Below, in pieces: positions 36,264 through 45,349 of a stretch of 64,000 bases of DNA. The notes beneath the pieces are model-generated. The model saw only the letters and a list, made by a program, of their open reading frames with translations. It had not been told where the DNA came from and searched no databases. A program made the position numbers and the translations under genes. How positions within the stretch are numbered: the first letter of the stretch is position 1; each line of letters begins with the position of its first letter. The DNA is from Actinomadura cremea (GTDB lineage: Bacteria > Actinomycetota > Actinomycetes > Streptosporangiales > Streptosporangiaceae), in contig NZ_BMRF01000005.1 of assembly GCF_014648495.1 (NCBI RefSeq), positions 124,001-188,000 of the forward strand, in the 5' to 3' direction.

Positions 36264-37388
36264 CTACCGCCCGCCGCCGGGATACGCCCGGGGCACGCGC
36301 GATCCGATCCGGGTGACGATCTCATACGAGATCGTGCCGAGGGCGTCCGCCCACTCCTGCGCCGTGGGCTCGCCCCGGTCGCCGGGCCCGAACAGGACGA
36401 TCTCGTCCCCGGCCGCGAGGTCGTCGTCGCCGAGGTCGATGACGAACTGGTCCATGCACACGCGTCCGGCGATCCGCCGCCGCCGTCCGCCCGCGAGCAC
36501 CTCCAGCAGGTTCGACCCGGCCCGGGGGACGCCGTCCCCGTACCCGACCGGCACGACCGCGACGGTCGTCTCCCGGTCGGTGACGTAGGTGTGCCCGTAC
36601 GACACGCCGCTGCCCGCCGGGACGCGCTTGACCAGCGCGGCGTCGGCGACCAGCGTCATCGCGGGCCGCAGCCCGAACGTCCCGACCCGTGGCACCGGCG
36701 TGAGGCCGTACGTCGCGATGCCCGGACGGACGAGGTCGAAGCGGGCCTCCGGCAGGGTCAGCGTCGCCGCCGAGTTCGACAGGTGCCGCACCTCGGGACG
36801 CGCGCCCGCCCCCTCGGCCAGCCGCACCATGTCGGTGAACGCGGCGACCTGCCGCGCGATCGACGGGTGGCCCGGCTCGTCCGCGCAGGCCAGGTGCGAC
36901 ATGATCCCGACGACCTGGACCAGCCCGTCGGCCTCGGCCTTGAGCGCGGCGTCGACCAGGGCGGTCCAGTCCTCGCCGGCGGCGCCGCCGCGCGTCATGC
37001 CCGTGTCGGCCTTGAGGTGGATCCGGGCGGGGCGACCCGCGGCGGCGGCCGCCGCGGCGATCTCCCCCGCCAGCTCGGACGACCCGACGGTGAGGTCGAT
37101 GTCGCGGGCGACGGCGTCCGCGAACGGCTCCCCGGGGACCAGGACGCACGCGAGCGTCCGCGCGCCGAGCCCGGCGTCGCGCAACCGCAGCGCCTCGGCG
37201 AGCTTGGCGACGCCCAGCCACTCCGCCCCGCCGGCGAGCGCCGCGCGGGCGGCCTCCACCAGGCCGTGCCCGTACGCCTCGGCCTTCACCATCGCCATGA
37301 CCTCGGCACCGCCCGCACGCTCGCGCAGCACCCCGATGTTGTGGCCGATGGCGCCCAGGTCGACGCGGGCCTCCGCTGGAACCCTCAT
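36264..37388 (-). CDS. alr: Alanine racemase
   Basis: A 374-residue PLP enzyme interconverting L- and D-alanine for peptidoglycan. The PLP lysine is in 'VMAMVKAEAYGHG', a conservative variant of VVKADAYGHG. The second catalytic base is the Tyr of 'SGVSYGHTYVT', and the C-terminal barrel shows 'RVCMDQFVIDLG' and 'GTISYEIVTRIGSRVPR'. ATG 37388 gives the usual 'MRVPAEARVDLGAIGHN' start although its ribosome site is weak. It follows nnr by 55 nt in the same direction. Confidence 0.96.
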   Translation of the reverse strand: MRVPAEARVDLGAIGHNIGVLRERAGGAEVMAMVKAEAYGHGLVEAARAALAGGAEWLGVAKLAEALRLRDAGLGARTLACVLVPGEPFADAVARDIDLTVGSSELAGEIAAAAAAAGRPARIHLKADTGMTRGGAAGEDWTALVDAALKAEADGLVQVVGIMSHLACADEPGHPSIARQVAAFTDMVRLAEGAGARPEVRHLSNSAATLTLPEARFDLVRPGIATYGLTPVPRVGTFGLRPAMTLVADAALVKRVPAGSGVSYGHTYVTDRETTVAVVPVGYGDGVPRAGSNLLEVLAGGRRRRIAGRVCMDQFVIDLGDDDLAAGDEIVLFGPGDRGEPTAQEWADALGTISYEIVTRIGSRVPRAYPGGGR

Positions 37389-37443
37389 GGTTACCCAGTG
37401 TGCCGCCATCCCGGCCATGACCGGGCACGATCACGGTGAGTCG

Positions 37444-38919
37444 CTACGAGAGCGTGCGGAACGCGGCGGGGATCGCGTCGAGGACGTCCTGCGGAGTGAT
37501 CGGCGCCTCGCGCCCGTCCGGTCCGGCCGAGGCCAGGCGCCCGGCGAGCCCGTGCAGGTAGGCGCCGGCCGCCGCCGCGTCCAGCGCGGCCGTCCCGCCC
37601 GCCAGCAGCGCCCCGATGAGGCCCGACAGGACGTCGCCCGTCCCGGCCGTCGCGAGGCGCGGCGTCCCGGTCGGGTTCACCCGCACCGGACGGTCCTGCT
37701 CGGCGACGAGCGTCGTCGAGCCCTTCAGCAGGACGGTCGCGCCCAGTTCCTCCGCCGCGCGCCGGACGTGCTCCAGCCTGCGCGCCTCGACCGCGTCCCG
37801 GTCGGTCCCCAGCAGCCGCGCCAGCTCGCCCGCGTGCGGGGTCAGCACGGTGGGGGCCGGACGGCGCAGCAGCGCGCGGCGCCGCGCGACGATCGTCAGC
37901 CCGTCCGCGTCCACGAGGACCGGCAGCTCGGTCGCCAGCACGGCCGCGACGAGCGATTCCGCGGCGTCCCCGGTGCCGAGCCCCGGGCCGACGACCCACG
38001 CCTGCACCCGTCCGATCTGCTCCAGGGCCCGGTCCCCGGACGTCCCCGGCTCCAGGACGGTCGTGACCGCCTCCGGCCACCGCCGCCGCACCAGCTCGAC
38101 CGGGTGCGCCACCGACGCGAACCGCACCATCCCGGCGCCGCCGCGCACCGCGCCCCCCGCGCACAGCACCGCCGCGCCGGTGAACGCGTCCCCGCCCGCG
38201 AGCACGCCGACGACGCCGCGCCGGTACTTGTCGGACTCGGGGCCGGGCTCGGGCGGCTGGACGTCCCCGGGCCGCGCCGCGACGACGTCCGGGTCGGGCA
38301 GGTCGCCGCCGAGGCCGATGTCGACGAGTTCGACGACGCCGCAGTGCGCCGCGCCGGGGTCGATCAGCAGCCCCGGCTTGTAGGTGCCGAACGTGACCGT
38401 GACGTCCGCGTGCACGGCGGCGCCGTCGACCCGTCCGGTGCTCGCGTCCACGCCGCTCGGCACGTCGCAGGCCACCACGAACCCGGTGGACCGCGACGCC
38501 AGCGCGGCGAGCCGGGCGTGGGGTTCGCGCAGGCCACCGGTGCCGCCGATGCCGGTGAGCCCGTCGATGATCAGGTCCGCGGCACCGACCGCGTGCTCGC
38601 CGCCCGCGCCGTCCAGCAGCCGCCCGCCCGCCTCCCGCAGCGCCGCGAGCCCCGCCTCGTGGATCTTCGCTCCGGCCTGCACGGCGCCGACCCGGGCGCC
38701 CCGCCGCGCGAGCCGCGCCCCCGCGTACAGGGCGTCCCCGCCGTTGTCGCCGCCGCCGACCAGCAGCACGATCCGGGCTCCGTACACCGCGGGCAGCAGC
38801 CGGGCGCACACCGCCGCCAGCCCCGCCGCGGCGCGCTGCATCAGCGCCCCGTCGGGCAGCCGCGCCATCAGGGCGTGCTCGGCCTCCCGCACCTTGCCGA
38901 CCTCGTGCGCGTACCTCAT
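37444..38919 (-). CDS. nnr: Bifunctional NAD(P)H-hydrate epimerase/dehydratase
   Basis: A 491-residue repair enzyme for hydrated NAD(P)H. The N-terminal YjeF epimerase has 'VLLVGGGDNGGDALYAGARL' and 'ACDVPSGVDASTG'. The C-terminal dehydratase (from about residue 225, 'KYRRGVVGVLAGGDAFTGAA') has 'AWVVGPGLGTGD', 'TVLTPHAGELARLLG' and the nucleotide loop 'LATAGTGDVLSGLIGALLA'. ATG 38919 has GGAG six bases upstream. It is first gene of the alr-tsaE-tsaB-rimI-tsaD run. Confidence 0.96.
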   Translation of the reverse strand: MRYAHEVGKVREAEHALMARLPDGALMQRAAAGLAAVCARLLPAVYGARIVLLVGGGDNGGDALYAGARLARRGARVGAVQAGAKIHEAGLAALREAGGRLLDGAGGEHAVGAADLIIDGLTGIGGTGGLREPHARLAALASRSTGFVVACDVPSGVDASTGRVDGAAVHADVTVTFGTYKPGLLIDPGAAHCGVVELVDIGLGGDLPDPDVVAARPGDVQPPEPGPESDKYRRGVVGVLAGGDAFTGAAVLCAGGAVRGGAGMVRFASVAHPVELVRRRWPEAVTTVLEPGTSGDRALEQIGRVQAWVVGPGLGTGDAAESLVAAVLATELPVLVDADGLTIVARRRALLRRPAPTVLTPHAGELARLLGTDRDAVEARRLEHVRRAAEELGATVLLKGSTTLVAEQDRPVRVNPTGTPRLATAGTGDVLSGLIGALLAGGTAALDAAAAGAYLHGLAGRLASAGPDGREAPITPQDVLDAIPAAFRTLS

Positions 38920-38999
38920 TCGCGGCTCCTCGAGTCGATCATCCGGCTCAGCGTGCCACGCGGACGCGCGCGGCACCCGCACCCCGACCGATTCGACGG

Positions 39000-39010
39000 T
39001 TGCAGTGCAA
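39000..39010. promoter_or_regulatory. Small palindrome in the nnr / XRE-regulator intergenic region
   Basis: TTGCAGTGCAA is a perfect 5+1+5 inverted repeat midway between the divergent nnr and XRE-type regulator genes. It could be the operator of that regulator. Evidence is limited to symmetry and position. Confidence 0.25.
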
Positions 39011-39145
39011 CTTACGACGTCATGTGCGGGAAAGGATCTCCGGTCGTAGAATCTTCCGCATCGGTCCAGATGTATTCGCGCCGCGGCGCCCCCTGCGGCG
39101 GGATGCGCCCCAGAGCAGTCCGTCAGGGCTGGAGAGGCCCGTGCA

Positions 39146-40006
39146 ATGAGCGGTTCCCGAGGTCCCTCCGTCCGGCAGCGCCGCCTGGCCGCCGAGCTCC
39201 GCCGGCTCCGCGAGAGCAAGCGGCTGACCGGCGACGACGTCGCCGACCGGCTCGCCTGGTCCACCGCCAAGGTCAGCCGGCTCGAGAACGCCCGCACCGG
39301 CGCGAAGATCGCCGACGTCCGCCGGCTGCTCGACCTGTACGAGGTCGGCGGCGACCGCCGCGACGACCTGCTGGCCCTCGCCCGCGACGCCGAGGAGCGC
39401 GGCTGGTGGGAGGACTACCGCGACCTGCCGAGGCCCCTCGCCGACTTCATCGCCCTCGAGTCCGAGGCGTCGGCCGTCCGGGAATGGGGCAGCTCGGTCT
39501 TTCCGGGCCTGCTGCAGACCGAGGCTTACGCCCGGCACGTCATCGGCGGCTGGAGCGCGCTGGCCACCCTCCCGCCGCAGGAACTGTGGCGCCGGGTCGA
39601 GGTCCGGATGCGCCGCCAGAGCCTGCTGCGCGGGCCGCGCCCGCTGGAACTGTCGGTCGTCCTGGACGAGGCGGTTCTGCAACGCCTCATCGGCGACCCG
39701 GAAGTCATGCGCGCGCAACTCGAACAGCTGTGCGCATTCACCGAACTTCCGAATGTGACGGTGCAGATCCTTCCGCTCGGGGTCGCGCACTCGGTCTTGG
39801 CCGAGACATTTATCATCCTCGAATTCTCCCCGGTACATGACGTCGTCTTCAATGATATCGTCCACACGGAATCGCTGACGATCAGCCATCTCGCGGAAGA
39901 GTCGGTCACGCATATGTACCGGCTCGCCTATGCGACCCTTGCCGAACAAGCACTTGACCCCGCCCGATCAAGGCGGCGGATCATCGAGGCCAGGAACTCC
40001 TGGTAG
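39146..40006 (+). CDS. XRE-family regulator with DUF5753 (Scr1/AbaA-like)
   Basis: A 286-residue protein: an N-terminal XRE helix-turn-helix ('LAAELRRLRESKRLTGDDVA', 'STAKVSRLENARTG') and a DUF5753 domain from about residue 95 ('ESEASAVREWGSSVFPGLLQ', 'RMRRQSLLRGPRPLELSVVL', 'LPNVTVQILPLG'). Such proteins are encoded throughout actinobacteria beside small DUF397 proteins and affect development and antibiotic production in Streptomyces; a toxin-antitoxin-like mechanism has been proposed. ATG 39146. Two DUF397 genes follow. Confidence 0.92.
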   Translation: MSGSRGPSVRQRRLAAELRRLRESKRLTGDDVADRLAWSTAKVSRLENARTGAKIADVRRLLDLYEVGGDRRDDLLALARDAEERGWWEDYRDLPRPLADFIALESEASAVREWGSSVFPGLLQTEAYARHVIGGWSALATLPPQELWRRVEVRMRRQSLLRGPRPLELSVVLDEAVLQRLIGDPEVMRAQLEQLCAFTELPNVTVQILPLGVAHSVLAETFIILEFSPVHDVVFNDIVHTESLTISHLAEESVTHMYRLAYATLAEQALDPARSRRRIIEARNSW

Positions 40007-40053
40007 GAGCGTGGGAGCCGCGGGGTGGCCCCTACTTGTGAAAGGCACACCGA

Positions 40054-40269
40054 GTGTCCCCTTTCGCCACTCCTGCTCCACTGTGGAGGAGAAGCGCCCA
40101 CTGCGGGGCGAGCAACACCTGCGTCGAAGTGGCCACACTGGCCGGTTCGTCCCTTTCCATCGGGGCGCGTGACGCGAAGCATGGCGAGCAGAGTCCGGTC
40201 CTGGCATTCTCCACGGGAGAGTGGCGGGACTTCGTCGAGCGCACCAAGCGGGGCGAATTCGACCTATAA
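40054..40269 (+). CDS. DUF397 protein, first copy
   Basis: A 71-residue single-domain DUF397 protein: 'LWRRSAHCGASNTCVEVATL', then 'SLSIGARDAKHGEQSPVLAF' and 'WRDFVERTKRGEFD'. GTG 40054 is preceded by GAAAGG eight bases upstream. It lies 47 nt after the XRE gene, so it is probably cotranscribed. DUF397 proteins are thought to bind or antagonise their XRE/DUF5753 partner; direct mechanism is not settled. Confidence 0.88.
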   Translation: MSPFATPAPLWRRSAHCGASNTCVEVATLAGSSLSIGARDAKHGEQSPVLAFSTGEWRDFVERTKRGEFDL

Positions 40270-40517
40270 CGCAGAAAGCGGCATATAACCCAAGACAGCC
40301 CGGACCGGGCATGGCGGGGCCGCACCGAACGGGCCGGATCCCACGCGGAGCCGGCCCGTCGCCGTCCCGTCCGCCCCCCTGCGCCTTCCTCGCCCCGGGA
40401 GTCCCGGCGGCACCGCGCCGCCCGGCATGATCACGCGTTCGGGCCGATCTTGTTACCGTGTGATGGAACACGGCAGCGCGGCCGCGGGCAGATCCCACCT
40501 CGAGGCAGGAGCCCGGA

Positions 40518-40724
40518 ATGAGTTTCCACGCGACACCGCCCGACCGATGGAGAAAGAGCGCTCGATGCGGGGCGAGCAACGGATGTGTTGAGGTCGCGAG
40601 GCGCGACCGCGGGACGATATCCGTGCGGGACACCGAGAAGACGACGGATATCCTGTCGTTCGGCGCCGCCGAATGGCACCGATTCGTCACCGACGCCAAG
40701 CGGGGCCGCTTCGATCCCGAGTGA
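40518..40724 (+). CDS. DUF397 protein, second copy
   Basis: A 68-residue paralogue of the preceding gene: 'RWRKSARCGASNGCVEVARR', 'ISVRDTEKTTDILSFGAAEW', ending 'FVTDAKRGRFDPE'. ATG 40518 has AGGAG seven to eight bases upstream. It lies 248 nt after the first copy, with no gene between, so it may have its own promoter. The two copies differ enough to suggest distinct partners or dosage. Confidence 0.88.
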   Translation: MSFHATPPDRWRKSARCGASNGCVEVARRDRGTISVRDTEKTTDILSFGAAEWHRFVTDAKRGRFDPE

Positions 40725-40873
40725 GAATTGCATTTGATCGGAAAGTTCCACATCGCCAGGAGAATTGCACACCGACGTGCGATGACGATCACGGCGATGT
40801 GCGCGGCGCGTTTTCCTCCGGCTTTCCCGAGCAGGTCGCACGCGCGCCGCGACGCCCGCCCGGGAACGGCGAA

Positions 40874-40907
40874 GGGCGGCGGCCCCGCGCTTCACGGGGC
40901 GCCGCCC
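40874..40907 (-). terminator. glmS terminator hairpin
   Basis: GGGCGGC and GCCCCG (40874-40887) pair with CGGGGC and GCCGCCC (40895-40907) with one bulged base, 19 nt beyond the glmS stop in its direction of transcription. Confidence 0.6.
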
Positions 40908-40925
40908 TCCGGGCGTTCGCCGGGC

Positions 40926-42770
40926 CTATTCGACCGTGACGGACTTCGCGAGGTTGCGGGGCTGGTCGACGTCGTGGCCCTTCGCCGTCGCGAGTTCGCA
41001 GGCGAAGACCTGCAGCGGGACGGTCGCCACGAGCGGCTGCAGGAGGGTCGGGACGGCCGGGAGCCGGATCAGCATGTCCGCGTACGGTTCGACGGACTCG
41101 TCGCCGTCCTCGGCGATCACGATGGTGCGGGCGCCGCGGGCGCGGATCTCCTGGATGTTCGAGACGATCTTGTCGTGCAGGACGTCGCGGGCGCGCGGCG
41201 GGACGATCACCACGACCGGCAGGCCCTCCTCGATGAGGGCGATCGGGCCGTGCTTCAACTCGCCGGCGGCGAAGCCCTCGGCGTGCATGTACGCGAGTTC
41301 CTTGAGCTTCAGGGCCCCTTCGAGCGCGACGGGGAAGCCCACGTGGCGGCCGAGGAACAGGACGCACCGTTCGCCCGCGAGCGAGCGGGCCAGCTCGCGG
41401 ACCGGCTCCATCGTCTCGAGGACCTTGTCGACCTTCTCCGGCATGCGCTCGAGCAGCTGGATCATCGCGAACACCTCGTCGCCCCACTTGGTGCCGCGCA
41501 CCTGCGCGAGGTAGAGGGCGATCAGGTAGACGGCGACGAGCTGGGTGAGGAACGCCTTCGTGGACGCGACGGCGATCTCGGGGCCCGCGTGCGTGTAGAG
41601 GACGCCGTCGCACTCGCGCGGGAGCGTCGAGCCGTTGACGTTGCAGACGGCGAGCAGCTTGGCCTTCTGCTCGCGGGCGTGCCGGACGGCCATCAGCGTG
41701 TCCATCGTCTCGCCCGACTGGGAGATCGCGATGACGAGCGTGGTCGGCGACAGGATCGCGTCGCGGTAGCGGAACTCGTGCGCGAGCTCGACCTCGCAGG
41801 GCAGGCCCGCCCAGTGCTCGATCGCGTACTTGGCGATCATCCCGGCGTGGTTGGCGGTGCCGCACGCGACGATGACGACCTTGTCGACCTCGCGGAGTTC
41901 GCGGTCGGCGATGCGCATCTCGTCCAGGTGCAGGCGCCCGTCGGTGCCGATGCGGCCGAGGAGGGTGTCGGCGACCGCGCGGGGCTGCTCGGCGATCTCC
42001 TTGAGCATGAAGTAGTCGTAGCCGCCCTTCTCGGCGGCCGAGACGTCCCAGTCGACGTGGTACTCGTTGACCTCGGCGGGGCGGCCCTCGAAGTCGGTGA
42101 CCGTCACGCCGCCGGCGCGCAGCTCGACGACCTGGTCCTGGCCGAGCTCGATGGCGTCGCGGGTGTGCGCGATGAACGCGGCGACGTCGCTGGCGAGGAA
42201 GTTCTCGCCGTCGCCCACGCCGACGACGAGGGGCGAGTTGCGGCGGGCGCCGACGACCAGGTCGGGGTCGCCGGTGTGCACCGCGACGAGCGTGAAGGCG
42301 CCCTCGAGCCGGCGGCAGACGCGGCGCATCGCGTCGGCGAGGCCACCGCCGCCCTTCAGCTCGTCCTCCAGCAGGTGCGCGACGGCCTCGGTGTCGGTGT
42401 CGGACTCGAGCCCGTGCCCGGCCTCGGTCAGTTCGGCGCGCAGCGCCGCGAAGTTCTCGATGATCCCGTTGTGGACGACGGCGACCGAGCCGGTGCAGTC
42501 GACGTGCGGGTGCGCGTTGCGGTCGTTCGGCGGCCCGTGCGTCGCCCACCGGGTGTGGCCCATCCCGAGCGTGCTCTCCGGTGGCGGCTCCTCGTCCAGC
42601 GCCGTCCGCAGGTTGACCAGCTTGCCCGCGCGCTTGGCCGTCGCCAGCTTCCCGTCGGCCAGCACGGCCACACCGGCCGAGTCGTAGCCGCGGTACTCCA
42701 GCCGGGCGAGCCCCTCGACGACGACGTCGAGCGCCGACCGCGCGCCTACGTACCCCACGATTCCGCACAT
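40926..42770 (-). CDS. glmS: Glutamine-fructose-6-phosphate aminotransferase (glucosamine-6-P synthase)
   Basis: A 614-residue enzyme making glucosamine-6-phosphate for cell wall precursors. The N-terminal Ntn glutaminase starts 'MCGIVGYVG' with the nucleophile C2 and has 'RLEYRGYDSAGVAV' and 'GMGHTRWATHGPP'. Two SIS domains bind fructose-6-P ('IVACGTANHAGMIAKYAIEH', 'AISQSGETMDTL'), and the C-terminus 'DVDQPRNLAKSVTVE' is family-invariant. ATG 42770 fixes the catalytic cysteine. No glmS ribozyme is expected or seen. It is divergent from coaA. Confidence 0.97.
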   Translation of the reverse strand: MCGIVGYVGARSALDVVVEGLARLEYRGYDSAGVAVLADGKLATAKRAGKLVNLRTALDEEPPPESTLGMGHTRWATHGPPNDRNAHPHVDCTGSVAVVHNGIIENFAALRAELTEAGHGLESDTDTEAVAHLLEDELKGGGGLADAMRRVCRRLEGAFTLVAVHTGDPDLVVGARRNSPLVVGVGDGENFLASDVAAFIAHTRDAIELGQDQVVELRAGGVTVTDFEGRPAEVNEYHVDWDVSAAEKGGYDYFMLKEIAEQPRAVADTLLGRIGTDGRLHLDEMRIADRELREVDKVVIVACGTANHAGMIAKYAIEHWAGLPCEVELAHEFRYRDAILSPTTLVIAISQSGETMDTLMAVRHAREQKAKLLAVCNVNGSTLPRECDGVLYTHAGPEIAVASTKAFLTQLVAVYLIALYLAQVRGTKWGDEVFAMIQLLERMPEKVDKVLETMEPVRELARSLAGERCVLFLGRHVGFPVALEGALKLKELAYMHAEGFAAGELKHGPIALIEEGLPVVVIVPPRARDVLHDKIVSNIQEIRARGARTIVIAEDGDESVEPYADMLIRLPAVPTLLQPLVATVPLQVFACELATAKGHDVDQPRNLAKSVTVE

Positions 42771-42892
42771 GGCCGCAACTCTATTCGGTACGCGGCGCCC
42801 GCCCTACCTGCGACCGGCGTGGGAGGGTGACGCTAGCGTGGACGGCCGGTGAAATCCCGGAACGGACCTGAACAGGCCGTTACGTTAACTCC

Positions 42893-43831
42893 ATGAACGG
42901 ATGGGACAGCGTGCCGAGCCCTTACGTGGAACTCTCCCGCGACGCCTGGCGGCGGCTGCGCGAGAGCACGCCGCTGCCGCTGACCGCCGGTGAGCTGGAC
43001 GCGCTGCGCGGGCTGCGCGACCCGATCGACATCACCGAGGTCGAGGAGGTCTACCTGCCGCTGTCGCGGCTGCTGAACCTGTTCTTCCTCGCGGACACGC
43101 GGCTGCGCGACACCGTCAGCGGGTTCCTCGGCGATGAGGTGAAGCCCACACCGTTCATCATCGGCGTGGCGGGCAGCGTCGCGGTCGGGAAGTCGACGAC
43201 GTCGCGGCTGCTGCGCACGCTACTGGCCCGCTGGCCGGAGCACCCGAGCGTGGAGCTGGTGACGACCGACAGTTTCCTCCATCCGAACGCGATTTTGACC
43301 GAGCGCGGCATGATGGAGCGGAAGGGGTTCCCCGAGTCGTACGACCGCCGGGCGCTCGTCCGGTTCGTCTCCGCGATCAAGTCGGGCGTGGAGGAGACGA
43401 CGATCCCGGTGTACTCGCACCTGGAGTACGACGTCGTCCCGGACGCCGTGCAGACCGTGCGGCGCCCCGACATCCTGATCGTCGAGGGCCTGAACGTCCT
43501 GCAGCCGCCCCCGCCGGGGTCCCTCGGGGTGTCCGACTTCTTCGACTTCTCGATCTACGTGGACGCGCGGGTCGAGGACATCCGGCAGTGGTACATCGAC
43601 CGGCTCTTCGCGCTCCGCCGCACCGCGTTCACCGACCCCCGCTCGTACTTCCACAAGTACGCGCACGAACTGGACGAGGACGAGACGGCGGCGTTCGCAC
43701 GGCGCGTCTGGCGCGACGTCAACGAGATCAACCTGGTGTCGAACATCCTGCCGACACGCGCGCGGGCGACGCTCGTCCTGCACAAGGACAAGGACCACGC
43801 GGTGGAGCGGGTGCGGTTGCGCCGGATCTGA
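42893..43831 (+). CDS. coaA: Type I pantothenate kinase
   Basis: A 312-residue kinase for the first step of CoA synthesis. Walker A '[17 protein letters not shown]' (G91-K100), '[20 protein letters not shown]' with the catalytic Asp, '[16 protein letters not shown]' and '[17 protein letters not shown]' are all present, and '[13 protein letters not shown]' closes the pantothenate lid. ATG 42893 has no clear Shine-Dalgarno, and GTTAACT just upstream may be a -10 element, so the mRNA may be nearly leaderless. It stops 3 nt before the end of the convergent phoX-like gene. Confidence 0.96.
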   Translation: MNGWDSVPSPYVELSRDAWRRLRESTPLPLTAGELDALRGLRDPIDITEVEEVYLPLSRLLNLFFLADTRLRDTVSGFLGDEVKPTPFIIGVAGSVAVGKSTTSRLLRTLLARWPEHPSVELVTTDSFLHPNAILTERGMMERKGFPESYDRRALVRFVSAIKSGVEETTIPVYSHLEYDVVPDAVQTVRRPDILIVEGLNVLQPPPPGSLGVSDFFDFSIYVDARVEDIRQWYIDRLFALRRTAFTDPRSYFHKYAHELDEDETAAFARRVWRDVNEINLVSNILPTRARATLVLHKDKDHAVERVRLRRI

Positions 43832-43834
43832 CCG

Positions 43835-45226
43835 TCAGAGCCGTTCCCACGGGCCGGTGACGGCGAACGTCGTGCCCGGCTCGTAGACGTTGACGAACAT
43901 GGTGCGTCCGTCCGGCGCGAAGGTCACGCCCGCGAACTCGCCCCAGGCGGGGTCGCCGTCGCCGCCGATGTCCTGCCGGTTCCGCGCCATCGGGTAGACG
44001 GTGCGGCGGCGCGTCACGCCGAACACGTGCTGGGCGCCGTCGCCGTCCTCGCAGATCATCAGCCCGCCCTGCGGCGCCGTGCAGATGTTGTCGGGCGACT
44101 CGCCGGGCGTCCGGACGTCCGTGCCGGGCCCGAAGACGATCACGAGCGTGAGGCGCCCGGAGTGCGGCTCGTACGACCACACCTGCCCGAAATGGTCGGC
44201 GGCGGCCCCCTCGCCCATGCGGGCGTAGCTCGACGTGAAGTGGACGCGGTCGCCGCTCCAGTAGCAGCCCTCGAGTTTCTGCGCGTGGGTAAGGCCGCCG
44301 GAGCCGAAGTCCTGGAACCGGACGGGCGTCTCGCGCGCCAGCGGGTCGGGGACCTCGATCCATTCGAGGCGGTCGAACACGGTGCCGGGCTCCTGGACGA
44401 CGGAGAGGTCCGGGACGTCCGGGACGCGCAGCGCCTCCAGCCGTCCCCCGGCCCGCAGGCTCCCGAACCCGCCCCGCGGATTCTTCGGGAGAAACCGGTA
44501 GAACAGCCCGAACGGCCGGTCGAACGCGTCCTCGGTCTCGTAGACGGTCCCGTCGCGCGGGTCGACCGCGACGGCCTCGTGCTGGAACCGGCCGAGAGCG
44601 GTGAGCGGCTCGGGCACGGTCCGGCCGTCCTGGTAGGGGTCGACCTCGAACACGAAGCCGTGGTCCTTGGTGTAGCCGTTGTCCCCCGCCTTGTCCTCGG
44701 TCTCCTCGCAGGTCAGCCAGCTGCGCCAGGGAGTCGGGCCGCCCGCGCAGTTCACCGCCGTCCCGGCGATCGCGACGCGCTCCTCCCGCACCCGGTGCGC
44801 CGCGTCGACCTCCAGGACGGTGCAGCCGCCGAGCCCCTCGGGGTCGTAGGTCAGGCCGTGCACGACGGGCACGCGGTACGCGGCGTCCGGACGGTTCTCG
44901 TGGTTGCGGACGAGCCGGACCGCGCGGTCGCGCGCGGGGAACGCCGCCATCCCGTCGCAGTGGCTCGGCACCGCGCCCTCCCCGGACGGCAGCGGCTCGC
45001 CCTCGCGCGACAGGACGGCGTACCGGAAGCCGCGCGGCAGGTCGAGGAGGCCGTCGGGGTCGGGCGTGAGCGGCCCGTATCCGGTGTCGCGCGCCGGGCC
45101 GACGACGGCGCGCGCGCCGTCTCCGAACAGGGCGGCGCCGAACAGGTGGTCCACGGCCCCGATGACCGTGACGCCCGCTCCGAACGTGCCCGCCCCCTCG
45201 AGAACCTGCCGGCGCGTAACTGCCAT
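43835..45226 (-). CDS. PhoX-family (DUF839) Tat-exported alkaline phosphatase
   Basis: A 463-residue exported protein with a twin-arginine start 'TRRQVLEGAGTFGAGVTVI'. PhoX-type blocks: 'VRNHENRPDAAY', 'NCAGGPTPWRSWLTCEETED' (the Cys/Glu metal region), 'GRFQHEAVAVDPRDGTVYET', 'SPDNICTAPQGGLMICEDG' and the closing 'FAGVTFAPDGRTMFVNVYEP'. PhoX enzymes are Ca/Fe-dependent monoesterases induced by phosphate starvation. No clear PHO box was identified in the 123-nt region shared with the DUF4132 operon. Confidence 0.88.
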   Translation of the reverse strand: MAVTRRQVLEGAGTFGAGVTVIGAVDHLFGAALFGDGARAVVGPARDTGYGPLTPDPDGLLDLPRGFRYAVLSREGEPLPSGEGAVPSHCDGMAAFPARDRAVRLVRNHENRPDAAYRVPVVHGLTYDPEGLGGCTVLEVDAAHRVREERVAIAGTAVNCAGGPTPWRSWLTCEETEDKAGDNGYTKDHGFVFEVDPYQDGRTVPEPLTALGRFQHEAVAVDPRDGTVYETEDAFDRPFGLFYRFLPKNPRGGFGSLRAGGRLEALRVPDVPDLSVVQEPGTVFDRLEWIEVPDPLARETPVRFQDFGSGGLTHAQKLEGCYWSGDRVHFTSSYARMGEGAAADHFGQVWSYEPHSGRLTLVIVFGPGTDVRTPGESPDNICTAPQGGLMICEDGDGAQHVFGVTRRRTVYPMARNRQDIGGDGDPAWGEFAGVTFAPDGRTMFVNVYEPGTTFAVTGPWERL

Positions 45227-45349
45227 GTGCGAACCCCGTTTCCCTGGAACGAACCGATGTCACCCGTCCGTCGTAAATTGCATGATCTCCCACGGTGTGC
45301 GACCGCCTGCTCACGTTGTCGCCCCCGGAACCGACCATGAAACGGAACG

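Noticed and set aside
40926-42892. glmS ribozyme or other riboswitch upstream of glmS
   Set aside because: Only 122 nt separate glmS and coaA and no conserved ribozyme core was recognised; the ribozyme is mainly a Firmicutes feature.
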